From: Bacteroidota bacterium
GTDB taxonomy: Bacteria; Bacteroidota; Ignavibacteria; Ignavibacteriales; Ignavibacteriaceae
DNA: 64,000 nt
Direction: 5' to 3'
Assembly: GCA_021824145.1 (NCBI GenBank)
Contig: JAKALM010000009.1
Coordinates: forward strand, 62,001 to 126,000
Positions 48,115-57,601 of this stretch are shown here, piece after piece. Within the stretch, counting starts at the first letter, position 1, and each line of letters begins with the position of its first letter. A program made the position numbers and the translations under genes. Below the pieces are notes generated by a model. That model made no database searches and was not told the DNA's origin. It was given only the letters and a program-made list of their open reading frames with translations.

Positions 48115-49104
48115 TTGAACTTAGCAAAAGTTAGAAATCTTCTTATAATTAGACTTAGTTCTTTAGGTGATATTCTTTTGACCACTCCCCTTGTGCGTTC
48201 AATTAAAAAAAAATATCCTGAGATAAAGATCGATTTTATTCTTAAAAAAGAATACAAAGAAGTTTTGGAATTCAATCCGTATATTTCAAAAGTATTAGAA
48301 TATCCGGCTAACAGAAATGAGAAGAAATTATTTCTTAATCAATTTAAAGAAAATCAACATGATTTTATCATCGATCTTCAGAACAATTTCAGATCTGCCG
48401 AAATTCGGAAAATTTTAGGTCATCCTTTTGTAAAGTTCAACAAAAAATCTATTGATAAATTTTTATTAGTAAAATTCAAAATAAACAGATTAAGAAATTC
48501 AAGCCAGATTCCTATAAGATATGCAGAAACTTTAGATAATTTAAAATTAGATGATGATGGTTTAGATTTTTTTCTCCCGAACAAAATTACACCTGAATTA
48601 AACAACAATGAAAATATAATCGGCTTTGCACCGGGTTCTAAACACTTTACAAAAATGTGGCCAAAGGAATATTTCATTGAATTAGGCAATCAATTAAAAA
48701 ACGAAGGATTTAAAATTGCTCTTTTCGGCGGCGGAAATGATATTCGGACTTGTCATGAAATTTCAAATAATATTCCAAATTGCATTAATCAATGCGGACA
48801 AAATAATCTTTATAAAACTGCCATTAATATGAAACAATGTTCTGCAATTGTGTGTAATGACTCTGGTTTAATGCATGTTGCAAGTGCACTTAAAATCCCA
48901 TTATTAGCATTGTTCGGTTCTACAGTAAAAGAATTTGGATTTTCTCCTTATAAAAGTAAAAATATTGTTTATGAAAATAATAAACTTGAATGCCGCCCAT
49001 GCACTCATATCGGAAGAGATAAATGTCCTAAAAAACATTTTAAATGTATGCTCGAATTAACCCCGCAAATAGCTTTAGAAAAATTAAAACTTCTTTTGAA
49101 TTAA
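48115..49104 (+). CDS. Glycosyltransferase family 9 (ADP-heptose:LPS heptosyltransferase-like)
   Basis: The 329-residue GT9 protein starts with TTG (MNLAKVRNLLIIRLSSLGDI). Family motifs are RLSSLGDILLTTP near the N-terminus, FAPGSKHFTKMWPKEYF, and CNDSGLMHVASALKIPLLALFG. It likely adds heptose to the lipopolysaccharide core using ADP-heptose, though other GT9 donors are possible. No ATG lies near the start in frame. The WaaA gene begins 2 bp after its stop, so the pair is co-transcribed. Confidence 0.88.
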   Translation: MNLAKVRNLLIIRLSSLGDILLTTPLVRSIKKKYPEIKIDFILKKEYKEVLEFNPYISKVLEYPANRNEKKLFLNQFKENQHDFIIDLQNNFRSAEIRKILGHPFVKFNKKSIDKFLLVKFKINRLRNSSQIPIRYAETLDNLKLDDDGLDFFLPNKITPELNNNENIIGFAPGSKHFTKMWPKEYFIELGNQLKNEGFKIALFGGGNDIRTCHEISNNIPNCINQCGQNNLYKTAINMKQCSAIVCNDSGLMHVASALKIPLLALFGSTVKEFGFSPYKSKNIVYENNKLECRPCTHIGRDKCPKKHFKCMLELTPQIALEKLKLLLN

Positions 49105-49106
49105 AA

Positions 49107-50384
49107 ATGAAAAAAATCTGGTTTATTATTTATAATTCTTTTGTAATTCCTTGTTTATATATTTTAATACATGCGGCAAAATTCTTCAACAAAAAAGTTA
49201 TGAGCGGAGTAAAAGGAAGAAAAAGAATTTTTGAAGAATTAATTCTAAATGCTGCCTCACTTGACAAAACAAAAAAATTAATTTGGTTTCATTCTTCATC
49301 ACTTGGTGAATTTGAACAGGCAAAACCTATTATTGAAGAATTACGAAAAGATAAAAATATTAATATTCTGGTCACTTTTTTTTCACCTTCTGGATACGAA
49401 AACTCTCGAAAATATCCGAACGCGGATTTAATATCTTATATCCCTTTTGATACTTATTCAAATGCAAAAAGATTTATACAAATAGTGCATCCAAACCTTG
49501 CAATAATGATGCGATATGATTATTGGCCCAACATGGTTTGGGCAATGAAAGATTTGGATGTGCCTTGTTTTATTGTTGATGCCACTATGAAAAGTAATTC
49601 CATGAGAAAAGCTCCGGTGATAAAAAATTTCCATAAAATTTTATATAGTGATATAACAAAAATTTTAACAGTATCAGAAAATGATTCAAACGGATTTAAG
49701 ATTTTTGGCTGCACTGATAACCAACTGAATATTGTAGGCGATACACGATTTGATAGAGTTTTTCAAAGAAGTTTAATTGCAAAATCAAGAAATCTTATAA
49801 AGGATGAATTACTTAAAAATAAAAAAATTTTTGTTGCCGGAAGTACTTGGGAAGCTGATGAAGAAATTATTTTACCAGCATTTATTACACTTTCAATATA
49901 TGATAAGGATGTAATATTTATTATAGCTCCACACGAACCAACACTAATTCATCTGGAAAAAATCGAAAATGAATTTAACGGCAAACTTAAAACAATTCGA
50001 TTTTCATTTTTAAATAATTATAACAATGAAAGAGTTATTATTATTGATTCGATTGGCATTTTACTAACTCTTTATACTTATGCTAACGCCGCTTATATCG
50101 GTGGAAGTTTTAAGCAAGGAATTCATAACGTACTTGAAGCTGCTGTTTATGGTATACCTGTTATTTTTGGTCCCAAAATTGAAAATTCACAAGAAACACA
50201 GCAGCTTCTCAAACTAGGAGGAGGAATTCTCGTTAGAAGCAGACAAGAAGCTTACCGGCAAATAAGAAAAATTTTTAGTGATAATGATTATCGAGAATCA
50301 AAAGGAAAAATTTCTGCTGAATATGTTCAAAAAAATTTAGGTGCAACTGAAAAAATCATTAGTGAAATCAAAAAAATCATTTAA
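49107..50384 (+). CDS. waaA: 3-deoxy-D-manno-octulosonic acid transferase (WaaA/KdtA)
   Basis: The ATG at 49107, 2 bp after the GT9 stop, starts a 425-residue protein (MKKIWFIIYNSF) with an N-terminal membrane anchor. An in-frame ATG at 49044 would overlap GT9 by 61 bp and is less likely. WaaA motifs are HSSSLGEFEQAKP (catalytic E68 expected), MRYDYWPNMV and AGSTWEADEEIILPAF. Late in the protein is YIGGSFKQGIHNVLEAAVYG. It transfers Kdo from CMP-Kdo to lipid A precursor. Confidence 0.92.
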   Translation: MKKIWFIIYNSFVIPCLYILIHAAKFFNKKVMSGVKGRKRIFEELILNAASLDKTKKLIWFHSSSLGEFEQAKPIIEELRKDKNINILVTFFSPSGYENSRKYPNADLISYIPFDTYSNAKRFIQIVHPNLAIMMRYDYWPNMVWAMKDLDVPCFIVDATMKSNSMRKAPVIKNFHKILYSDITKILTVSENDSNGFKIFGCTDNQLNIVGDTRFDRVFQRSLIAKSRNLIKDELLKNKKIFVAGSTWEADEEIILPAFITLSIYDKDVIFIIAPHEPTLIHLEKIENEFNGKLKTIRFSFLNNYNNERVIIIDSIGILLTLYTYANAAYIGGSFKQGIHNVLEAAVYGIPVIFGPKIENSQETQQLLKLGGGILVRSRQEAYRQIRKIFSDNDYRESKGKISAEYVQKNLGATEKIISEIKKII

Positions 50385-50480
50385 CTTTTTGCAAATCTTA
50401 GTTTAACTATTCGGCTTTTAAATTATTTAGATAATGTTTTTTAATTACCTAACTCTTTCAGCATAAAAATAATTCAATAT

Positions 50481-51467
50481 TTATTTCCAAATCATTACTT
50501 CGAATTTTCCACTTGAAGTTGCAACTCCACGAAACATTCCAGTAGTATTAAATGGCATTGCATAATTCCCTTTTTTATCAACAGCAATCAATCCGCCATC
50601 ATTTGGTTGAAGCTGCTTATAAATTATATCATCAGCTGCTTGTTTAAGAGACATCTTTTTATATTCCATTAAAGCGGAAACATTAAATGCTACAATATGC
50701 TTAATGAATTTTTCTCCCCATCCAGTGCACGAGACAGCACAAGTCTTATTATTTGCATATGTTCCATCTCCAATCAATGGGGAATCTCCAATTCTTCCCG
50801 GCATTTTATTAGTCATTCCTCCAGTAGAAGTTCCTGCAGCAAGATTTCCATATTCATCAAGCGCAACACAGCCGACTGTTCCGTGTTTTCCTTCTTCAAG
50901 TTTCTTTTTATAGTCTTGCCACTGCTTATATCTTTCGGGAGTATCAAAATATTCTGGAGGAACTAACTTTAGTCCCATTTTTTGAGCAAATCTTTCAGCA
51001 CCATCATAAGCAAGTAATACATGCGGAGATTTTTCCATTACAATTCTTGCTAATGAAATTGGATGAGGAACATGTTGAACGCCGGCGACTGCCCCACATG
51101 AAAGATCGCGACCATCCATAATTGCGGCATCCATTTCATGCGTTCCTTCTGATGTATAAACTGCTCCAATGCCTGCATTAAACTTTGGATCGGTTTCAAA
51201 ATAATTTATTACTTTTTCAACAGCGTCTAAACTTGTACCTCCATTAGCTAAAATATCTTTTCCAATTTGAAGTGCATGAGATAAGGATTCTAAATAAGAT
51301 TTTTTAACTGAATCCGGAAGTGATTTACTAATTGTACCTGCACCGCCATGAATTACAATTGTATACTTATTGGTTCTGTTCCGAATTGTATCAATTTGTG
51401 TTTGAGTAAAAATTTGAATTGGAAATAAAACTATAAATAAGAAAACATAATTAATAATACTTTTCAT
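50481..51467 (-). CDS. Isoaspartyl peptidase/L-asparaginase (Ntn-hydrolase), exported
   Basis: The 328-residue protein has a signal peptide (MKSIINYVFLFIVLFPIQIFTQ) and type-2 asparaginase motifs: IVIHGGAGT (38-45), NAGIGAVYTSEG and the autocleavage site HGTVGCVALD with T197 as nucleophile after self-processing. TSTGGMTNKMPGRIGDSP and GDGTYA follow. It releases Asp from beta-aspartyl peptides or Asn. The signal peptide implies periplasmic location. AAGGAG precedes the ATG. It is 28 bp after the Nudix gene on the same strand. Confidence 0.92.
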   Translation of the reverse strand: MKSIINYVFLFIVLFPIQIFTQTQIDTIRNRTNKYTIVIHGGAGTISKSLPDSVKKSYLESLSHALQIGKDILANGGTSLDAVEKVINYFETDPKFNAGIGAVYTSEGTHEMDAAIMDGRDLSCGAVAGVQHVPHPISLARIVMEKSPHVLLAYDGAERFAQKMGLKLVPPEYFDTPERYKQWQDYKKKLEEGKHGTVGCVALDEYGNLAAGTSTGGMTNKMPGRIGDSPLIGDGTYANNKTCAVSCTGWGEKFIKHIVAFNVSALMEYKKMSLKQAADDIIYKQLQPNDGGLIAVDKKGNYAMPFNTTGMFRGVATSSGKFEVMIWK

Positions 51468-51495
51468 TTTGTATTCTCCTTGAACCTCTAATTTC

Positions 51496-51966
51496 TTAGA
51501 AAGTTTTTAAATATTTTTCCAGTTTAGAAATAAATTCTCTTTGGGTTTCTGTTATTTTCTTCTTTGCTTCATCCAAAGAAAAAAATTCTCCTTTATCAAT
51601 TTCTGGAAATTTTTTTCTAACTCCTGAATGCGGCGGCCATTCAATTTCAAATGTGTTGCTGCTTAAATGAACATGATTTTCATTATCAGTTTTAAATGCC
51701 CATGCATAAACTGTTTTTCCGTTTTTTTGTTTTACGGAACTAAGTGGAATAAATTCTCCATGCGGAATAATACCGGTTTCTTCTTGAAATTCTCTAATTG
51801 CAGTATTTAATAATTCTTCATTTGGTTCAGTTAAACCTTTTGGTATTCCCCAAAAACCATCATCTTTTTTCGTAAAATAAGGACCTCCGGGATGCACAAG
51901 AAAGACTTTTAGTTCGTTATTTTTATAAGAATACATAAGCAATCCAGCACTAACTTCACCAGCCAT
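51496..51966 (-). CDS. Nudix hydrolase
   Basis: The ATG at 51966 follows GGAAAGG; an in-frame TTG 21 bp upstream lacks support. The 156-residue protein has the complete Nudix box starting at GLTEPNEELLNTAIREFQEE and ending TGI, with the REFQEE metal-binding Glu residues. The N-terminal AGLLMYSYKNNELKVFLVHP is the usual Nudix first strand pair. It hydrolyses a nucleoside diphosphate linked to another moiety; which one cannot be determined. It leads into the isoaspartyl peptidase gene. Confidence 0.9.
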   Translation of the reverse strand: MAGEVSAGLLMYSYKNNELKVFLVHPGGPYFTKKDDGFWGIPKGLTEPNEELLNTAIREFQEETGIIPHGEFIPLSSVKQKNGKTVYAWAFKTDNENHVHLSSNTFEIEWPPHSGVRKKFPEIDKGEFFSLDEAKKKITETQREFISKLEKYLKTF

Positions 51967-52037
51967 TATCTTGCCTTTCCAAATCAATTAACTTTATAAA
52001 TGAAATGTTTATTTCTAAAAAGCAAATTGATTTAATT

Positions 52038-52358
52038 TTATTTTCCAGAAAATATTCGCAAGCCGATTATACCAACTATAATTAAAAAAATAAAACCAAT
52101 TCTAATTAATTCTTTTGATTCTCCAAATAGAATAATTCCTAAAATGGCAGTACCAACTGCGCCTATTCCAGTCCAAACTGCATAAGCTGATCCTACTGGC
52201 AATGTTTTGATTGAAACAGAAAGCAAATAAACACTTATTGCCATTGTTATAATTACAAAAATACTTGGATAAAGTTTCGTAAATCCATTTGAATACTTCA
52301 TCCCAACCGCCCAAGCAGATTCAAACAAACCTGCAATAATTAAAATTATCCAATCCAT
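52038..52358 (-). CDS. SMR-family guanidinium exporter (Gdx/SugE type)
   Basis: The 106-residue, four-helix protein matches the Gdx (SugE) branch of the small multidrug resistance family. Conserved residues E13, W16, S42, Y59 and W62 all match those of guanidinium exporters (recalled from Gdx-Clo), as do the segments ESAWAVGMKYSNGF and YAVWTGIGAVGTAILG. It exchanges guanidinium for protons as an antiparallel dimer. No guanidine riboswitch is visible: only 21 bp separate it from the upstream Mpo1-like gene. Confidence 0.9.
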   Translation of the reverse strand: MDWIILIIAGLFESAWAVGMKYSNGFTKLYPSIFVIITMAISVYLLSVSIKTLPVGSAYAVWTGIGAVGTAILGIILFGESKELIRIGFIFLIIVGIIGLRIFSGK

Positions 52359-52379
52359 AATAATAATTAGTTTATGATT

Positions 52380-52685
52380 TTAAATTTTAACTTTCCCAAT
52401 TAAGATATCTTTAAGCATTACAAAATCTCCAGCAAGACTAAAAAAAGGATATTTAAATGTTGCCGGTTTGTTTTTTTCAAAAAAGAAATGGCCAATCCAA
52501 GCAAAACCATACCCAATTATTGGCAAAAGGATCAGATAAATCCACCTTGAACTGAAAAATATATAAAGTAAAACTAGTATTAAAAAAGAAGTGCCAATAA
52601 AATGCAATCTTCGGCAAACTTTATTGCTATGTTCAGAAAGGTAAAATGGATAAAATTCATTAAAAGAAACATATTTCTTTTCCAT
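52380..52685 (-). CDS. Mpo1-like/DUF962 membrane protein
   Basis: The 101-residue protein has the DUF962/Mpo1 pattern: YLSEHSNKVCRRLHFIGT (H19, H28), two to three membrane segments, then WIGHFFFEKNKPATF (H66, E70) and YPFFSLAGDFVML. In yeast, Mpo1 is an Fe(II)-dependent dioxygenase for alpha-oxidation of 2-hydroxy fatty acids, and the conserved histidines are the metal ligands. The bacterial role is less clear. It precedes the Gdx gene by 21 bp on the same strand. Confidence 0.85.
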   Translation of the reverse strand: MEKKYVSFNEFYPFYLSEHSNKVCRRLHFIGTSFLILVLLYIFFSSRWIYLILLPIIGYGFAWIGHFFFEKNKPATFKYPFFSLAGDFVMLKDILIGKVKI

Positions 52686-52795
52686 AAAATGGATCCTTTC
52701 AAATTTAATTTTTCTTAAAATGATATCCGCATTAGGTTTATAAGTACAAATTAATAAAAAGTTGTATGATTTTTTATATTATATTTTTCAACAAA

Positions 52796-54241
52796 TTAAA
52801 ATTGTTTAATCAATTGCTTATATTTTTCTTTCAAAATTTCTAAAGCAAGATCAATTTCATTCAAGTGTGTTCTAAAGGAAACCACAGCAATTCGAAGAGT
52901 AAATTTTCCATTTAACAAAGTTGATGAAAGAAATACCCGCCCATCTTTATGAATTTCTTCAATCATCTTTTTGTTGAACTCATTTGGATTAAAGTTTGGA
53001 GGAATAAATCTAAAAGTAACTAAAGATAAATTCGGATAAACACCTAGTTCAATATTTTCAAAATCTTTCAGCTTTTCATAAGCATAACGTGCAAGCTGAA
53101 TTTTTTCTTCAAGGGCGGCTTTAAATGGATCAACGCCAAGAAGCTTTAATGGAAGCCAAAGCCTTAATCCGCGAAAATGTTTTGAAAGCTCCGGAGAAAG
53201 ATCTGCCGGAGAAAGCTCTTCATTTTTTTCAAGTGCATCTTGCATGTATCCAGCTTGATAATGATGGGCTTTGTATAAAACTTCTTTATCTTTAATCAGA
53301 ACTGCTCCAGAACCATATGGAAGGAAAAGACTCTTATGTGGATCCATAATCATAGAATCAGACTTCTCCATTCCATTTAAAATCTCTTTACCAGTTTCAC
53401 TTAACACGAAGAATGCACCATAAGCTCCATCAATATGATGCCACAATCCATTTCTTGAAGCAACACCACCAATATCTGATAACGGGTCCACTGCGCCAAC
53501 ATCAGTTGTACCAGCAGAAGAAACAATAAGCCAGGGTTTTAATTTCGAAGCTTTATCATTTTTAATGGATTTTTCTAATTCATCAACATTCATTTTATAA
53601 TTTGAATCCATAGGTACAAAATGTTTTATGCAATCTTTCAAACCGGCAATTCTTAAAGCTTTTTCAATTGAATGATGCGCTTGACTTGTTAAATACACAA
53701 CAGATTTCTCAATATGCTTTGGTTTTAAATTGAATGCTTCCCTTGCTGTAACAATTCCCATTAAATTTGAAATACTTCCGCCAGAAGTTAAATTTCCTCC
53801 AAAAGTTTTTGGATAGCCAATAATTTCTGCCATCCAGTTTAGAAGATAATTTTCCATTTTTACTGCACCTGGAGAAGCAAAATAAACACCTGCATACCGA
53901 TTAGTAACTGCTGCTAAATAATCTCCTAAAGCAGAATGGAAAATTCCTCCGCCAGGTATATATCCAAGATGTCCACCAGATGCAGGATTAATTCCCGGTG
54001 TATCAACATTATTTTTTAAAAAGGAAAGGACTTCGTCATAGTTAATGGGTGTAGAAGAAATTGGTAAATCAAAAATTTTGTTTATATCATCTTTTGGAAA
54101 ATTATAAGTAGGAATATTAGCAATCGAATCTAGAAAATTTTCGGAATATTGTACTGTTTTTTTTATAAATATATCTCTATCAGTTTTCGAAGGCTCAAGT
54201 AATCTAGAAATGCTTTCTAATTGCTTTAATTTTTCAATCAT
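52796..54241 (-). CDS. Group II PLP-dependent amino-acid decarboxylase
   Basis: The 481-residue protein has the group II decarboxylase hallmarks: NPASGGHLGYIPGGGIFHSA, H190 in SQAHHSIEKA (stacks on the cofactor), D271 in HHIDGAYGAF, and the PLP lysine K303 in DPHKSLFLPYGSG. It resembles aromatic-L-amino-acid decarboxylases; glutamate, tyrosine or aspartate decarboxylation cannot be separated on sequence alone. No Shine-Dalgarno sequence is obvious. The gene stands alone between two intergenic regions. Confidence 0.88.
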   Translation of the reverse strand: MIEKLKQLESISRLLEPSKTDRDIFIKKTVQYSENFLDSIANIPTYNFPKDDINKIFDLPISSTPINYDEVLSFLKNNVDTPGINPASGGHLGYIPGGGIFHSALGDYLAAVTNRYAGVYFASPGAVKMENYLLNWMAEIIGYPKTFGGNLTSGGSISNLMGIVTAREAFNLKPKHIEKSVVYLTSQAHHSIEKALRIAGLKDCIKHFVPMDSNYKMNVDELEKSIKNDKASKLKPWLIVSSAGTTDVGAVDPLSDIGGVASRNGLWHHIDGAYGAFFVLSETGKEILNGMEKSDSMIMDPHKSLFLPYGSGAVLIKDKEVLYKAHHYQAGYMQDALEKNEELSPADLSPELSKHFRGLRLWLPLKLLGVDPFKAALEEKIQLARYAYEKLKDFENIELGVYPNLSLVTFRFIPPNFNPNEFNKKMIEEIHKDGRVFLSSTLLNGKFTLRIAVVSFRTHLNEIDLALEILKEKYKQLIKQF

Positions 54242-54356
54242 ATAATGGTAAATAAGTTTATAATAAACTTGGTGAAGCTAAAAAAAGATATGAATATATA
54301 AAAGTAAAAAATGATTTAGGAAAATTAAATTCAAATTTAAGTTGCTTATATTAAAT

Positions 54357-54394
54357 AAAAAAAGCGTGTTAACTTTTATATGAAAACACGCTTT
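54357..54394 (-). terminator. Terminator downstream of pckA
   Basis: AAAGCGTGTT (54361-54370) pairs with AACACGCTTT (54385-54394). Read on the minus strand the hairpin runs into seven T residues (54357-54363 complement). It lies 26 bp beyond the pckA stop. Confidence 0.85.
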
Positions 54395-54420
54395 ATAATT
54401 ATACTAAATTATATGAAATA

Positions 54421-56076
54421 CTAGATAAGAGATAATCGTTTTGGACCGGCATTTATTACTTCTTGCGAAGAACCTTTTTCAAATAATTTAAAGTTCTCTA
54501 TAAACCTTGCTGCAAGTGCATCGTATTTTTTCCAGTATTCATCTTTATTTCCCCAAGAACTTGAAGGATCAAGAACATCCTGAGGAACATCTGGACAAGT
54601 TACCGGGACATCGAATCCAAATAATTTGTCTTTTCTGTATTCAACATTATCAAGCTTTCCATCGAGCGCAGCATTAAGCAAATTTCTTGTATGTCTAATA
54701 CTAATTCTTTTACCAACTCCAAATCTTCCGCCAACCCAGCCAGTATTTACCAACCAACATTGGGCTTTATGTTTCAACATTCTTTCTTTAAGCAAAGCAG
54801 CATATTCAAAAGGATGGCGAACCATAAATGGCGCACCAAAGCAAGCACTAAATGTTATTTGAGGCTCGATTCCAAGCCCAATTTCGGTTCCAGCAATTTT
54901 TGAGGTATAACCGCTAATAAAATGGTACTGAGCTTGTTCAGGATTTAATCTTGCAATTGGTGGAAGAACTCCAGAGGCATCGCAAGTTAGAAAAATAATA
55001 TTCTTCGGATGATTACGAACATAACCTTCTGGAACTATATTCGGGATGAATTCTAATGGATAAGAGGCGCGAGTGTTTTCTGTAATAGAATCATCATTTA
55101 AATCAATTCTTCTTGTAATTGGATCGTAAACAACATTTTCTAAAATTGTTCCGAAGCGTTTTGTAGTTTCATAAATTTCTGGTTCACTTTCGGCAGAAAG
55201 TCGAATTACTTTTGCATAACATCCACCTTCAAAGTTGAATACGCCATATGGACTCCAGCCGTGCTCATCATCGCCAATTAATTTACGTTTAGGATCAGCA
55301 GAAAGAGTAGTTTTCCCCGTTCCGCTTAAACCGAAAAATAAAGCGACATCACCACTCTTGCCAACATTTGCAGAGCAATGCATTGGTAGAACATCTTTAA
55401 ATGTCAGCAAGAAATTCAAAACCGTAAAAATTGATTTTTTTATTTCACCAGCGTAAAGTGAGTTTGCAATTATTGCTGTTCTTGAATCAAAATTTAAGAT
55501 GATTCCGGTTTCAGTTCTTGTTCCATCAATTTTGGGATCAACTTTAAACCCCGGTACTGCAATAACTGTAAATTCAGGAATAAATTTTTTCAGTTCATCC
55601 GGATTAGAAGTAGTTAAAAACATGTTGCGAACAAATAAACTGTGCCAAGCTTTTTCTGTAATAATTCTAATCGGCATTCTGTATTCCGGGTCAGCACCAA
55701 CATAACAATCTTGAACAAAAAATTCTTCACCTTGTGCATAAGCTTCTAAGCGCTGCATAAGTGAATTAAATTTTTCCAAACTAAATGGTCGGTTATGAAC
55801 TCCCCACCAAACATTTTCTTCAGTTGATTCTTCCTTAACAACAAATTTATCTGCAGCAGCACGAGCGGTATGTTTCCCGGTCTTAACAATAAAAGGACCG
55901 CCTTCAGACATATGTCCTTCATTACGAAAAATTGCTTCTTCATAAAGCGAAGATTCTGAAAGATTCCAGTAGACTCTGTCAAGATAATTAAATCCGTGGT
56001 TTGACAATCCGTAATCAGAAGCCAGTTCTTTGGCTTCTTTACTTGCCGGCGTATTGAATTCTAAATATTTGCTCAT
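54421..56076 (-). CDS. pckA: Phosphoenolpyruvate carboxykinase (ATP)
   Basis: The ATG at 56076 overlaps the aminotransferase stop by 4 nt (ATGA); a TTG 6 bp earlier is in frame but unnecessary. The 551-residue enzyme has the P-loop GLSGTGKT (249-256), metal motif LIGDDEHGW, MHCSANVG and TNNP-like regions of the ATP-dependent family. It converts oxaloacetate plus ATP to PEP and CO2. Coupling with the aminotransferase, which can make oxaloacetate from aspartate, suggests one metabolic unit. A terminator follows. Confidence 0.96.
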   Translation of the reverse strand: MSKYLEFNTPASKEAKELASDYGLSNHGFNYLDRVYWNLSESSLYEEAIFRNEGHMSEGGPFIVKTGKHTARAAADKFVVKEESTEENVWWGVHNRPFSLEKFNSLMQRLEAYAQGEEFFVQDCYVGADPEYRMPIRIITEKAWHSLFVRNMFLTTSNPDELKKFIPEFTVIAVPGFKVDPKIDGTRTETGIILNFDSRTAIIANSLYAGEIKKSIFTVLNFLLTFKDVLPMHCSANVGKSGDVALFFGLSGTGKTTLSADPKRKLIGDDEHGWSPYGVFNFEGGCYAKVIRLSAESEPEIYETTKRFGTILENVVYDPITRRIDLNDDSITENTRASYPLEFIPNIVPEGYVRNHPKNIIFLTCDASGVLPPIARLNPEQAQYHFISGYTSKIAGTEIGLGIEPQITFSACFGAPFMVRHPFEYAALLKERMLKHKAQCWLVNTGWVGGRFGVGKRISIRHTRNLLNAALDGKLDNVEYRKDKLFGFDVPVTCPDVPQDVLDPSSSWGNKDEYWKKYDALAARFIENFKLFEKGSSQEVINAGPKRLSLI

Positions 56077-57290
56077 GACCAATCCCTCACTAACTTGCGG
56101 TCACCAATATATAATTCATTTGGTGAGTTTGGATCGAGCGCCCATTTCATTCTTTCAATTCCTTCAGTGATTTCTTTTATAGTTCCGCAATAACTTAATC
56201 TTAAATGACCTTCTAATCCAAATTCAGCACCAGGAACTGTAAGAACCATAACTTTGTCAATCAAAAATTCAGAAAGTTTATTAGAATTTTTTTGATAAGC
56301 ACTAAAGTCTGCAAAGCAATAAAACGTTCCATCTGGTTTTGTTACTTTCACTCCTTCAAAAGAATTTAACAGATCGATCATTACATTGCGGTTATTTTCC
56401 AAAGTTACTCGTAAGCTTTCAACGCCTGATTGAATTCCGTTCAATGCCCCAACAGCAGCCTTTTGAAGCAATATAGATGGACCGGAAGTTTGATGCCCTT
56501 GTATATTAGACATTGCTTCAATAATTTTTTTATTTGCCACTGCCCAGCCAATTCTGAAACCTGTCATTGCATATTGTTTAGAAACTCCATTGATAAGAAT
56601 AATCTTAGAATTTTCTGATAAATCTTTTGCATATTCATAACAATTTATAGGTTTTCTTCCATCAAAAATTAAACGATGATAAATATCATCCATAATTAAA
56701 TAAAGATCTTTCTTCTCGCAAAAATTTACAACATCAGAAATAAATTCTTCAGAATACATTGCGCCGGTTGGATTATTTGGGCTGTTTATAATTACTGCTT
56801 TTGTATAAGAGCCAACACGCTGTTCAATGTCCTGTATTCTTGGATAAAAACTTCCATCTTCAGGTAAAGCAGGTACTCCAATTGCGCCGCAAAGTTTTGC
56901 CATTTCAGGATAGCTAACCCAATATGGTGCAGGATAAACAACTTCTTCTTGTGGATTTAATATTGCTTGAAGAGCTACCATTATTGCTTGCTTTGCACCG
57001 CCTGAAGCTATAACATTTTCCGGAGCTACTTTACGATTATAAAATTCTTCCGTGTAACGGATGATTGCTTTTTTCAAAGCAGGAATGCCGTCTGCTGGTG
57101 CATATCTTATCTCTCCGGTATTTAAATGTGCAGCTGTAGATAAAATTGCATCCATCGGAACTTTACTTTTTGGTTCGCCGCCACCAAGGTGAATTACTGG
57201 TTCTCCTTTTTCCCTTAATATTGCTGCTTTCTCATTTAATTTAAGGGTTGGTGAGGCGCTGATTGATCGGGCTATTTGACTTAGACTCAT
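56073..57290 (-). CDS. Class I/II aminotransferase (aspartate aminotransferase-like)
   Basis: The 405-residue fold-type I PLP enzyme has SGGAKQAIM, INSPNNPTGAMYSEEF (N173), IMDDIYHRL (D201) and the PLP lysine K238 in NGVSKQYAMTGFRIGW. It belongs to the subgroup containing bacterial aspartate and prephenate aminotransferases. GAGG precedes the ATG. Its TGA overlaps the pckA ATG, so translation of the two is coupled. This favours Asp to oxaloacetate feeding PckA, an inference from context. Confidence 0.9.
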   Translation of the reverse strand: MSLSQIARSISASPTLKLNEKAAILREKGEPVIHLGGGEPKSKVPMDAILSTAAHLNTGEIRYAPADGIPALKKAIIRYTEEFYNRKVAPENVIASGGAKQAIMVALQAILNPQEEVVYPAPYWVSYPEMAKLCGAIGVPALPEDGSFYPRIQDIEQRVGSYTKAVIINSPNNPTGAMYSEEFISDVVNFCEKKDLYLIMDDIYHRLIFDGRKPINCYEYAKDLSENSKIILINGVSKQYAMTGFRIGWAVANKKIIEAMSNIQGHQTSGPSILLQKAAVGALNGIQSGVESLRVTLENNRNVMIDLLNSFEGVKVTKPDGTFYCFADFSAYQKNSNKLSEFLIDKVMVLTVPGAEFGLEGHLRLSYCGTIKEITEGIERMKWALDPNSPNELYIGDRKLVRDWS

Positions 57291-57601
57291 AATGAATGCC
57301 TCAATTTATAATGTCATTTGATTGAAATATTTACACATGCAAAATATTCGACAAATATTTTATTATCAAGGTTCTTTAAAAATATTCCAAAAAAATTTTG
57401 AATATTTTTTGAATTCTCTGAATAATTAAGTAAATAATTAACATAAAACTGAACAATTATTAAAATAAATAAATCTTGCCTAATATTTTTTCTCCTCCAA
57501 ACTTTTAAAATTTTATTTAAACCAGTTATAAATAAAAAAACTTTTCATGCTGCTCAAATTAAAAGCAACTTGAAAAGTTTTTAAGAAAAATAAATTACAA
57601 T
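57291..57601. other. Intergenic region holding a terminator
   Basis: These 311 bp of AT-rich sequence lie between the M16 peptidase end and the aminotransferase start, both on the minus strand. Besides the inverted repeat at 57536-57582 and the aminotransferase ribosome binding site near the 57290 start, nothing is recognised. The aminotransferase promoter should lie here. Confidence 0.6.
57536..57582 (-). terminator. Terminator downstream of M16 peptidase gene
   Basis: AAAAACTTTTCA (57536-57547) and TGAAAAGTTTTT (57571-57582) form a perfect 12-bp stem, with a smaller TGCT/AGCA pairing inside. On the minus strand the hairpin is followed by a T-rich tail. It lies 20 bp beyond the stop at 57602. 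Confidence 0.8.

Noticed and set aside
52359-52379. Guanidine riboswitch upstream of the Gdx-type transporter
   Set aside because: Only 21 bp separate it from the Mpo1-like gene, and the region before that gene shows no matching structure.
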